Positions 1 through 6,414 of a stretch of DNA of 8,428 nt are shown one piece after another. The first letter of the stretch is position 1. Each line of letters begins with the position of its first letter. Made by a program: the position numbers and the translations under genes. Origin of the DNA: an uncultured Ruminococcus sp. (GTDB lineage: Bacteria > Bacillota > Clostridia > Oscillospirales > CAG-272); assembly GCA_902797495.1 (NCBI GenBank), contig CADBTH010000199.1:1-8428 (forward strand), in the 5' to 3' direction. Under the pieces are notes generated by a model. That model saw only the letters and a program-made list of their open reading frames with translations, had not been told where the DNA came from and made no database searches.

Positions 1-1359
1 AGATTCTCGAAGACCGGATTCATGATCAGATTCGACGAGGCCGCCGACAAAGTGGGAGCCGACCCGTCGAGATATATCTACGCGGCGTCACCGATCACGA
101 ACGACGTCCGCTACGGATTCAATCTCGGAGCCGAAGCGAAGAGAAAGCTCCTCGCTTACTGGAATCTTTCCACGTTCTTCGCAACTTACGCCGAGATCGA
201 TCATCCGAAGGTCGACGTCACGAAGATCGACGTTGAGAAGCTCTCTCTCGTCGACAAGTGGCTCCTCGCTCTCGTAGGCGACTTCGTCAAGAGCGCGACC
301 GAGGCTATGGAAAACTATTCGACGAAGGACGTCATCGCATACTTCGAAAAAGCGGTCGACGACATCTCCAACTTCTATATCAGAGTCAACCGCCGCCGCT
401 TCTGGAAGGTGGAAGACACGGACGACAAGAACACTGCTTACACCGTCATGATGTACGCGATCAAGACGATCACGCAGATCATGGCTCCCGTGATCCCCTT
501 CATGACCGAATACGTATGGCAGGAAGTCGTTCTCAGATACTCCACCGAGAGCGCAGAGTCAGTCCATCTGACAGACTGGCCGGAGCCTATCGAAGGCATT
601 GAAAAGTATTCGCACGTCATCGGAAGTGTCGATGAGGTCAGAAATATCATCTCCCTCGTACTCAAGCTGAGAAACGAAAAGCAGATCAGGATCCGTCAGC
701 CTCTCTCGACTCTTTACCTCTGTCTCGAAAACGGCAAGCTCGATATCGAGGATACACTGATACCGATCATGCTCGGCGAAGTCAATATCAAAGAGCTCAA
801 AGTACTCGATTCTCCCGACGCGCTCGAAGTTAAGACCGCGTCCCTCGACTTCAGGAAAGCCGGAGCTTACCTCAAGGGCGACGTCAACCGAGTGAAGGGA
901 CTTCTCGCGGGACTGTCCGCAGAAGACATGGCAAGCACGGTGCGTGAGATCGAAGCGGGCGGAGAAGTACACGTCGCGGGATACGACGCCGCGATGCCGG
1001 CAGATCTGTTCGCGCTTACCAGCCACGCGAGAGACAACGTTCTCATCGTTAAGGACGGAGATCTGATCGTCAGCGTCGATACCGAGCTGACGGACGACCT
1101 TCTCGCAGAAGGATATCTCAGAGATATCCTACGCCAGTGCCAGGTATTCAGAAAAGAAGCCGATTTCAACGTCTCCGACAGGATCGACGTATTCTTCGAG
1201 GGCGATGAGAAAGCCATGAAGATCGTCTCCGACAACCGCAGCTACATCGGCGACGAGCTTCTCGCGGAAGTTGCCGCGGAAGCGTTCGACGGAACAGAGT
1301 ACAAAGGCGAGGTTGAACTCGATATCGGTAAACTTACCGTTTCCATGAAGAGGTCATAA
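1..1359 (+). CDS. ileS: Isoleucyl-tRNA synthetase, C-terminal part (5' end outside window)
   Basis: Class I aminoacyl-tRNA synthetase that charges tRNA-Ile in the cytoplasm. The reading frame is open from base 1, so the ATG at 22 is internal and the real start lies upstream. The 452 visible residues begin with RFSKT, which sits where the KMSKS ATP-binding loop belongs. Next come the FDEAADKVGADPSRYIYAASP stretch and an anticodon-binding helical domain (about residues 60-210, with DKWLLAL and FYIRVNRRRFWK, typical of Ile/Val/Leu enzymes). The C-terminal extension contains LRDILRQCQVFRKEADFNVSDRI, which resembles the tail of eukaryote-like (type 2) IleRS. Only two cysteines are visible, far apart, so the C-terminal Cys4 zinc site of the common bacterial type 1 enzyme is absent. 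The synthetase identity is near certain; the type 2 assignment is an inference. No terminator separates it from the next gene. Confidence 0.95.
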   Translation, partial: RFSKTGFMIRFDEAADKVGADPSRYIYAASPITNDVRYGFNLGAEAKRKLLAYWNLSTFFATYAEIDHPKVDVTKIDVEKLSLVDKWLLALVGDFVKSATEAMENYSTKDVIAYFEKAVDDISNFYIRVNRRRFWKVEDTDDKNTAYTVMMYAIKTITQIMAPVIPFMTEYVWQEVVLRYSTESAESVHLTDWPEPIEGIEKYSHVIGSVDEVRNIISLVLKLRNEKQIRIRQPLSTLYLCLENGKLDIEDTLIPIMLGEVNIKELKVLDSPDALEVKTASLDFRKAGAYLKGDVNRVKGLLAGLSAEDMASTVREIEAGGEVHVAGYDAAMPADLFALTSHARDNVLIVKDGDLIVSVDTELTDDLLAEGYLRDILRQCQVFRKEADFNVSDRIDVFFEGDEKAMKIVSDNRSYIGDELLAEVAAEAFDGTEYKGEVELDIGKLTVSMKRS

Positions 1360-1360
1360 C

Positions 1361-1374
1361 TAACCGTTCGGTTA
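1361..1374. promoter_or_regulatory. Operator-like dyad TAACCG-TT-CGGTTA upstream of polysaccharide operon
   Basis: A perfect 6-bp inverted repeat with a 2-base centre lies between the ileS stop and the adaptor gene. Its form (ACCG...CGGT arms) resembles binding sites of TetR-family repressors. A TAAAAT hexamer at 1378-1383 just downstream could be a -10 element, but I see no good -35 element at the right distance. There is no T-run after the dyad, so it is not an intrinsic terminator. A regulatory role is inferred from shape and position only. Confidence 0.35.
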
Positions 1375-1391
1375 ACGTAAAATAAACAGTT

Positions 1392-1397
1392 GAGGTG
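1392..1397 (+). promoter_or_regulatory. Ribosome binding site GAGGTG that sets a GTG start
   Basis: GAGGTG lies 7 bases before the GTG at 1405. The in-frame TTG at 1390 overlaps this site and would have no ribosome binding site of its own, so the GTG is the more likely start of the adaptor protein. Confidence 0.7.
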
Positions 1398-1404
1398 TAT
1401 TATC

Positions 1405-2196
1405 GTGAATAATAACAACAACAGCAACAACGGCAGCCTTCTTGATATAGATTTCAAAGATCTCGGTCTGCTGCTGCTCAAAAAGCTCTGGCTGATAGTC
1501 ATCGCATTCGCTCTTCTGTTCAGCTACAAATGGTGGTTCGTAGAAAAGAAAAAGATGCCGACGTGGACGTCCAACGCTACGATGTACGTCACGAACTCGA
1601 ACGAAACGAAGTTCTACTACAATACGAGCGACACTTACAGCGCGTCCAAACTCATCAACACCTGTGCGCAGGTCATCAATACGAATCTCGTTAAGTCGCA
1701 GATCGCCGATCAGCTCAACTCAATGGAGCAGGCGAAAGTCGACGCCGCGGCGGAGGAGGGCAATACCTACACTCCTTACGAATACAACGCGTGGAATATC
1801 GGCGCCATCAACATCTCGTCGGTCGCCGAGACTGAAGTCATGTCGATCTCGGTAACGAGCGACGACCCGGAGCGCGCCGTCGACAGCTGCAACGCGATCC
1901 TCAAAGTCGTGCCCAAGGTGCTGAAAGAGAAGATCATGGTCGGTGCGGCAAACCCGCTTGACGAAGCGCAGGCTCCTTATAAAGGAAATCTCCCGAATAT
2001 GAGGAGCGCAGTTATGTTCGGACTGCTCGGCGCGGGCGGTATGGCGGTCATATTAGTCGTCGCGTACCTGCTTGACAACAGGATCAGGTCTAAAGAAGAG
2101 ATCACTCAGCAGTACGGAATACCCGTTCTCAGCGATATCCCGAACTTCAACGTAAAATCTAAAGAAAGGTACACGACGTATTATGAGCACAGATAA
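1405..2196 (+). CDS. cpsC: Wzz/CpsC-type chain-length determinant and tyrosine-kinase adaptor
   Basis: Membrane protein of the polysaccharide co-polymerase type. In Gram-positive bacteria it controls capsule or exopolysaccharide chain length and activates its partner tyrosine kinase through its cytoplasmic tail. The 263 residues show an Asn-rich N-terminus (7 of residues 2-9 are Asn), a first membrane helix at about 22-46, an extracellular domain to about 198, and a second helix at about 202-223. Prolines at 184, 191 and 197 precede the second helix, as is usual in the family. The short cytoplasmic tail carries YGIPVLSDIP, the family's juxtamembrane motif. The GTG start is chosen from its ribosome binding site. 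The gene overlaps the kinase gene by 14 bases. The extracellular domain is only weakly recognisable, so the call rests on topology, the tail motif and the neighbours. Confidence 0.88.
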   Translation: MNNNNNSNNGSLLDIDFKDLGLLLLKKLWLIVIAFALLFSYKWWFVEKKKMPTWTSNATMYVTNSNETKFYYNTSDTYSASKLINTCAQVINTNLVKSQIADQLNSMEQAKVDAAAEEGNTYTPYEYNAWNIGAINISSVAETEVMSISVTSDDPERAVDSCNAILKVVPKVLKEKIMVGAANPLDEAQAPYKGNLPNMRSAVMFGLLGAGGMAVILVVAYLLDNRIRSKEEITQQYGIPVLSDIPNFNVKSKERYTTYYEHR

Positions 2197-2932
2197 GAAA
2201 AAGAAGAACGTCAAGAATTACAATTCGGACATGCTCGTAAGTTCGAAGACGTCTTTCTATATAGCTGAAGCTTACAAGACTCTGAGAACGAATCTGATGT
2301 TTGCGGTCGCCGCGACCGAAGACGCAGAATTCAAGAACGTTTTCGTCCTTTCAAGCTCGCTTCCGGGCGAGGGCAAGTCGATATCGAGCGCAAACCTTGC
2401 GATCGTTCTCGCTCAGACCGGATCAAAAGTGCTTCTCGTTGACGCGGACCTTCGAAAGCCCGTTCAGAATAAACTCTTTGCGGCGAGCAACGTTCGCGGA
2501 CTGTCGACGGTACTCGTCGGCGAGACCGTTCTCGACGTCGCCCTTAAAAAAGAAGTCAGACCGAATCTCGATCTGCTCACTTCAGGCAAAATACCCTCCA
2601 ATCCTTCCGAGCTTCTCGGCTCGAAGGCGATGAGAGACCTTCTCGGAGAACTGTCGGGGCTTTACGACTACGTCGTCGTCGACACGCCTCCGCTGAACGT
2701 CGTTTCCGACGCTCTCACGTTTGCAACTCATACGGCGGGTATCCTCCTCGCGGTGTGCCCGTCCATATGCAAGCACGACAACCTCAAAAAATCCGTTGAG
2801 AGCGCAAACCTTGCGAACGTTCACATTCTGGGAGCGTTCCTCTCCAATACGACGAATCAGGCGATCGGACTTTCATACAATAAAAAATACGGTAAATACG
2901 GCAAGTATTACTATAAGAAATACGGCTATTGA
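2183..2932 (+). CDS. cpsD: CpsD/CapB-type bacterial tyrosine kinase (BY-kinase)
   Basis: Cytoplasmic P-loop tyrosine kinase that autophosphorylates on a C-terminal tyrosine cluster and regulates capsule or exopolysaccharide synthesis together with the membrane adaptor. Visible motifs in order: EAYKTLRTN (29-37, oligomerisation motif), Walker A SSSLPGEGKS (57-66, Lys65), Walker A' VLLVDADLRKP (83-93), SGKIPSNPSELL (134-145), and Walker B VVVDTPP (164-170). The tail has eight tyrosines between 232 and 249, spaced by Lys and Gly. The length of 249 is typical of the split Gram-positive form without its own membrane helices. The ATG lies inside the adaptor gene. The nearest purine-rich site, AAAGG, is 13 bases away, so translation probably depends on coupling to the upstream gene. 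The identity is clear; its targets are unknown, though the sugar dehydratase two genes downstream is a candidate. Confidence 0.96.
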   Translation: MSTDKKKKNVKNYNSDMLVSSKTSFYIAEAYKTLRTNLMFAVAATEDAEFKNVFVLSSSLPGEGKSISSANLAIVLAQTGSKVLLVDADLRKPVQNKLFAASNVRGLSTVLVGETVLDVALKKEVRPNLDLLTSGKIPSNPSELLGSKAMRDLLGELSGLYDYVVVDTPPLNVVSDALTFATHTAGILLAVCPSICKHDNLKKSVESANLANVHILGAFLSNTTNQAIGLSYNKKYGKYGKYYYKKYGY

Positions 2933-2948
2933 TCGCCGCCGGATCAAT
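2928..2948 (+). other. Hairpin spanning the kinase stop codon
   Basis: ATTGATC (2928-2934) pairs perfectly with GATCAAT (2942-2948) around a GC-rich 7-base loop, so a 7-bp hairpin could form at the end of the kinase mRNA. No T-run follows, so it is not a standard terminator. It could tune decay or expression between kinase and phosphatase, or be chance. Confidence 0.35.
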
Positions 2949-2974
2949 GTAAAACGTCTATCGGTGTAATAATT

Positions 2975-3691
2975 ATGAAAATTGATTTTCATTCGCATTT
3001 TTTACCCGGTATCGATGACGGCGCAAAAACTCCGGCTCAGTCCGTGGAGATACTTCAGTATCTCAAGCGGAACGGGATCGAGCGCGTTTGCGCAACGCCT
3101 CATTTTGCCAAGCACGGAGAACGGGTGTCTTCTTTCCTCGAACACCGTGCAGGGGCAGTCAGAGCTTTGAACGAGTATATCGATACGAACGGTATCGACA
3201 GAGAGACTCTGCCGCACGTCACGCTCGGAGCTGAAGTTCATCTCTACCGGAATCTTTCGGAGAGAGAACGGCTCAAAGAGTTGTGTTATGAAGGCTGCGA
3301 CCGCATACTTCTCGAGCTTCCTTTCAGAAAGTTCGAAGGCTGGGAGCTCGAGGAAGTATACAATATCATGTATCAGCTGAAAGTGACCCCCGTAATGGCT
3401 CATATCAACAGATATACCGGATTCTACTCAAAGAGCGAGTTTTCCGATATGTTTTACAACGGAGACTTTATTCTTCAGTTGAACTGCGAATCGGCGAATA
3501 CTTTTTCAGGATCTTCTCTGATCAAAAAAACGCTGAAAAGCGGATACGATCTCGTTTTCGGGTGTGATATCCACAGTCCGGAGAAAGTATCCGAAAGCGG
3601 GCTTGAAAAAACGGAGAAGATTCTCAGTAAGTTGTCTACGGATAGACTTCATGAGCTTGAGAACTTTGAAAGGTCGGTTTTAAACCGGTAA
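2975..3691 (+). CDS. cpsB: CpsB/YwqE-type PHP-family protein-tyrosine phosphatase
   Basis: Metal-dependent phosphatase of the PHP (polymerase and histidinol phosphatase) fold that removes phosphate from the tyrosine tail of CpsD-type kinases. The 238 residues carry the expected metal-site motifs: DFHSHFLPGIDDG (4-16, His6 and His8), ATPHF (40-44, His43), GAEVH (85-89, Glu87), AHINRY (142-147, His143 and Arg146), and CDIHS (197-201, Asp198 and His200). These match the family pattern, although the common AHPERY and SDAHN forms appear as AHINRY and CDIHS. No signal peptide or membrane helix is visible, so it is cytoplasmic. A modest GGTG site lies 8 bases before the ATG. It follows the kinase by 42 bases and ends 10 bases before the dehydratase, consistent with one transcript. 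Confidence 0.95.
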   Translation: MKIDFHSHFLPGIDDGAKTPAQSVEILQYLKRNGIERVCATPHFAKHGERVSSFLEHRAGAVRALNEYIDTNGIDRETLPHVTLGAEVHLYRNLSERERLKELCYEGCDRILLELPFRKFEGWELEEVYNIMYQLKVTPVMAHINRYTGFYSKSEFSDMFYNGDFILQLNCESANTFSGSSLIKKTLKSGYDLVFGCDIHSPEKVSESGLEKTEKILSKLSTDRLHELENFERSVLNR

Positions 3692-3701
3692 GGTCATTGC
3701 T

Positions 3702-5561
3702 TTGAAAGTTAAAATCAGGGATTTACTGTTGATGATCGCAGATATGATCCTGGTCGTTTTAGTTTTTGCTTTCTGCTATCATTACACGTCGCCATACATC
3801 AGGGAACTGGACGGTATGTTTGCCGAATCTCTCGGCGTCATGCTCCCGGTATATTTCGTGATACTCTTCCTGTTCGGAACGTACAGAAGCCTTTGGAAAT
3901 ACGCGGAAGCGAAGGAATTTCTGATATGCACCGTCGCTTCGTTTACGGCGGGAGGGCTCTTCTTCATCATCAGCCGCTGGTCGTTCGACGAGAAGGTCCC
4001 GTTCTTCTTCTATCTGCTTATCGCGACTTGTGTCGCGGGAGCGCACGTCATATTCAGGATCGTTTACAGAGTCTACAGAGACATCGTTTCGGGTTCGAAA
4101 AACAAGACCAAGGATAAATCGAAGAGAACGATGATCGTCGGATGCGGGGACGCCTGCTATCATATGCTTTCCGAGATAAAGATCTCGCGAAGCACGAACG
4201 TAAATCCGGTCGTCGGTATCGACGACGACGTGTCGAAAATTGGCAAGACCTTCAACGGACTCAGAGTCTCCGGTTCCTCCGACGACATTCCTCACCTTGC
4301 AAAAAAGTATAAGATCGAACAGATAATTATATCGATGCCTTCTGCGACGAATAAACAGATATCCGCGATAATCGAAAAATGCGGAAAGACCGGCGCCGAA
4401 GTCAAGATACTGCCTAAGCTCATCGATTTCGAAAGCGATGACAAAAACTTTCTCAACAGAGTCCGCGATATAACTCCCGACGAGCTCCTCGGCAGGAACG
4501 CGGTAGACATCGTCAGCCCGGAAGTCCTCAGCTTCATAAGAGGAAAAGTTGTCCTCATCACGGGAGGCGGAGGCTCGATCGGTTCGGAGCTTTGCCGTCA
4601 GGTATCGGCAAACGAACCGAAAAGACTTATAATAGTCGACATATACGAAAACAACGCTTACGATATCCAGCAGGAACTTATCCGCACCTACGGAAACGCG
4701 CTTGATCTCAAAGTTCTGATCGCGTCAGTCCGGGACTATTCGAGGATCGAGCACATTATCAGAACGTTCAAGCCCGATCTCGTTATCCATGCCGCGGCTC
4801 ACAAGCACGTACCGCTCATGGAGTTCTCTCCGGCGGAAGCCGTCAAAAACAATATTTTCGGTACGATCAACGTTGCGAATGCCGCAAGGAAAAACGGCGT
4901 AGGTAAGTTTATTATGATCTCGACGGACAAAGCCGTCAACCCGACGAATATCATGGGCGCGACGAAGCGCGTCTGTGAGATGGTCATTCAGTCGATGATA
5001 AACGAAGAGGGCGGCACGAGCTTTTCGTGCGTCAGATTCGGTAACGTCCTCGGCTCAAACGGCTCGGTCATCCCTCTTTTCAAAAAACAGATAGCGGAGG
5101 GCGGTCCCGTCACGGTAACTCACCCCGATATCATCAGGTACTTCATGACGATCCCCGAAGCCGTTCAGCTCGTGCTCGTCACGGGAGCGATCGGAAAGGG
5201 CGGCGAGATATTCGTGCTCGATATGGGAGAACCCGTAAAGATCGTCGATCTCGCTAAAAAAATGATCAGCCTCTCCGGAAAAGATATCGATATCGAATAC
5301 ATCGGTCTTCGCCCCGGAGAAAAGCTCTATGAAGAACTGCTGATGGACGAAGAGGGAATAAGAACTACCGAAAAGGACAGGATCCACATTGGAATGCCCA
5401 TAGAGATAGATCAGGACCTTCTGAAAAAACAACTCGGAGAGCTCTGGGATATCGTCAACGACGACGAAAAGTCGGACGACGAAATGATGGAACTCGTCGA
5501 ATCGAAGCTCCGGGAGATCACCCCTACTTTCGTAAGAGCATCCGACCTTCAGCCGGTATGA
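3702..5561 (+). CDS. capD: CapD/FlaA1-family membrane nucleotide-sugar 4,6-dehydratase
   Basis: Large membrane-anchored enzyme of the PglF/WbpM/CapD group. Characterised members convert UDP-GlcNAc to the 4-keto-6-deoxy sugar, the first step toward sugars such as QuiNAc, FucNAc or bacillosamine. The 619 residues have four membrane helices (about 8-26, 44-63, 73-93, 99-120) with the family motif GTYRSLWKYA. A first Rossmann-like domain (about 140-260) follows, then an NAD-binding short-chain dehydrogenase domain with GGGGSIG (288-294), AAAHKHVPLME (364-374) and STDKAVNPTNIMGATK (407-422). Met418 stands where many short-chain dehydrogenases have Tyr, as in the PglF/WbpM group. GLRPGEKLYEELL near 535-547 is also diagnostic. 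The first Rossmann motif reads GCGDAC (147-152), with Cys in place of the third Gly. The start is TTG, 8 bases after AAGG at 3690-3693. The exact sugar substrate is not determined by sequence. Confidence 0.93.
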   Translation: MKVKIRDLLLMIADMILVVLVFAFCYHYTSPYIRELDGMFAESLGVMLPVYFVILFLFGTYRSLWKYAEAKEFLICTVASFTAGGLFFIISRWSFDEKVPFFFYLLIATCVAGAHVIFRIVYRVYRDIVSGSKNKTKDKSKRTMIVGCGDACYHMLSEIKISRSTNVNPVVGIDDDVSKIGKTFNGLRVSGSSDDIPHLAKKYKIEQIIISMPSATNKQISAIIEKCGKTGAEVKILPKLIDFESDDKNFLNRVRDITPDELLGRNAVDIVSPEVLSFIRGKVVLITGGGGSIGSELCRQVSANEPKRLIIVDIYENNAYDIQQELIRTYGNALDLKVLIASVRDYSRIEHIIRTFKPDLVIHAAAHKHVPLMEFSPAEAVKNNIFGTINVANAARKNGVGKFIMISTDKAVNPTNIMGATKRVCEMVIQSMINEEGGTSFSCVRFGNVLGSNGSVIPLFKKQIAEGGPVTVTHPDIIRYFMTIPEAVQLVLVTGAIGKGGEIFVLDMGEPVKIVDLAKKMISLSGKDIDIEYIGLRPGEKLYEELLMDEEGIRTTEKDRIHIGMPIEIDQDLLKKQLGELWDIVNDDEKSDDEMMELVESKLREITPTFVRASDLQPV

Positions 5562-5594
5562 ATAAAAGCCGCGTCAGACGCGGCTTTTATTAAC
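5561..5594 (+). terminator. Intrinsic terminator closing the polysaccharide operon
   Basis: A 14-bp perfect stem (5561-5574 with 5578-5591), GC-rich at the loop end, closes on the 3-base loop CAG. The arms end in AAAA and TTTT, so the T-rich stretch is partly within the stem and the structure could also work on the opposite strand. It starts at the last base of the dehydratase stop codon, which suggests that the operon ends here. Confidence 0.88.
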
Positions 5595-5645
5595 TTTCTA
5601 CATCCATGTATATTTGTACACAATGTAAATTTTGCGTTTAATCAC

Positions 5646-5674
5646 TTGTATTAATCCGCGATTTATTATAAAAT
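5646..5674 (+). promoter_or_regulatory. Candidate promoter of the five-helix membrane protein gene
   Basis: TTGTAT (5646-5651) and TAAAAT (5669-5674) are separated by 17 bases in a very AT-rich stretch, which fits a vegetative sigma-factor promoter with a start near 5681, about 38 bases before the ATG. An alternative pair lies just upstream: TTGTAC (5614-5619) and TTTAAT (5637-5642), also 17 bases apart. The 157-base gap between genes holds no plausible gene. Confidence 0.5.
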
Positions 5675-5718
5675 AAATTAAAGACAAATTATTATATTCA
5701 TTCGGACGGATCCGGACT

Positions 5719-6336
5719 ATGATTTGGAAAGAATACGGTAAGACTATAAGAAAGCTGTGGCTCAACCTTTTCGGCGCGGCCGTTTTCGGTTTTATGCTTT
5801 CTTCTATTGCTATCTTTTTCGCTGAAAAGAATCCCGAGCACGCATTGACCGTCTATATCATCGGCGGCGTTATCGGCACCTTTTTTTACGCATATCTTAT
5901 ATATCTGGCTGTTTGGGAAGTCGGCGCGAAGGACAGGATCAGAGTCGACGGAGGAAGACTGGACGCAAGACCTCATCAGGGGCTAAAGATCGGTCTCATA
6001 TTCGCTTTGCCTATGATAATATCCGGCGGGATCTATCTTTTGATCTCCGTTTTGAGAGAATCGTTATCCGTCAGTTCCGGATTTTTAAACGCCGTATCTA
6101 ACGTCAGCGCCATGATAGCGTATATCCTGGCGATGCCATACGTCGGTTTTGCGCTCGCGCTTTTCGGACAGCTCGGCCGTAATATCGCCGAGACAGGTCA
6201 GACGCTCGCTTATTCCGTATACCTGTTTGCGACTTCTTTTCCCGCGATCCTTTTCATATGGGGGACCTATCTATGCGGGTATCACGGAAAGCTTATGTCA
6301 AGGGCGTTCAAACCGAAGAAGAAGGACGAAAGATAA
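5719..6336 (+). CDS. Uncharacterised five-helix integral membrane protein
   Basis: I do not recognise a characterised family. The 205-residue protein has five likely membrane helices (about 13-35, 43-65, 89-112, 129-150, 164-187). The loop after helix 2 carries a conserved-looking charged segment, GAKDRIRVDGGR (69-80), and the tail is strongly basic (KPKKKDER). By the positive-inside rule the charged loop and the tail do not both fit five helices easily, so the helix count may be off by one. No catalytic or transporter motif and no signal peptide is visible. The ribosome binding site is weak (GGACGGATCCGG region). It stands alone between two terminators, so its neighbours give no functional hint. 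It is very probably a real gene, given the length, consistent composition, promoter candidate and tight downstream terminator. Confidence 0.8.
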   Translation: MIWKEYGKTIRKLWLNLFGAAVFGFMLSSIAIFFAEKNPEHALTVYIIGGVIGTFFYAYLIYLAVWEVGAKDRIRVDGGRLDARPHQGLKIGLIFALPMIISGGIYLLISVLRESLSVSSGFLNAVSNVSAMIAYILAMPYVGFALALFGQLGRNIAETGQTLAYSVYLFATSFPAILFIWGTYLCGYHGKLMSRAFKPKKKDER

Positions 6337-6341
6337 GATCG

Positions 6342-6381
6342 GACGGCGGAAGGACAAAAACTCCGCCGTCTTTTTGTTTTT
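6342..6381 (+). terminator. Intrinsic terminator after the membrane protein gene
   Basis: GACGGCGGA (6342-6350) pairs with TCCGCCGTC (6362-6370), giving a 9-bp GC-rich stem with an 11-base loop. The run TTTTTGTTTTT (6371-6381) follows directly. This is a classic rho-independent terminator, 5 bases after the stop codon. Confidence 0.93.
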
Positions 6382-6414
6382 ATTACGAAGATCAATTAAT
6401 GAAGGGTAGGTTGT

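Noticed and set aside
22..24. ATG at 22 as the start of ileS
   Set aside because: The frame is open back to base 1 and already encodes the SKT part of the ATP-binding loop, so the gene continues upstream of the window.
559..1026. A 155-codon open frame on the minus strand inside ileS
   Set aside because: It is a shadow of the synthetase frame, with no motif, and overlaps fully conserved coding sequence.
1361..1374. The dyad after ileS as a transcription terminator
   Set aside because: The stem is only 6 bp with a 2-base centre and no T-run follows; an operator is the better reading.
2435..2470. The P-loop protein as a MinD/ParA-type partitioning ATPase
   Set aside because: It shares the deviant Walker fold, but the EAYKTLRTN motif, the NPSELL motif, the tyrosine tail and the adaptor and phosphatase neighbours place it among tyrosine kinases.
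2975..3691. The PHP protein as histidinol phosphatase
   Set aside because: PHP-type HisK shares the fold, but HFLPGIDDG and the position after a CpsD-type kinase fit the CpsB phosphatase; no histidine-synthesis gene is nearby.
3759..4295. A 178-codon minus-strand frame inside the dehydratase gene
   Set aside because: The plus-strand frame encodes clear membrane helices and Rossmann motifs here; the antisense product has only low-complexity Arg/Asp/Val composition.
5592..5718. A riboswitch or small RNA in the gap before the membrane protein gene
   Set aside because: The gap is short and AT-rich, with no multi-stem structure or recognisable aptamer core; promoter elements account for it.
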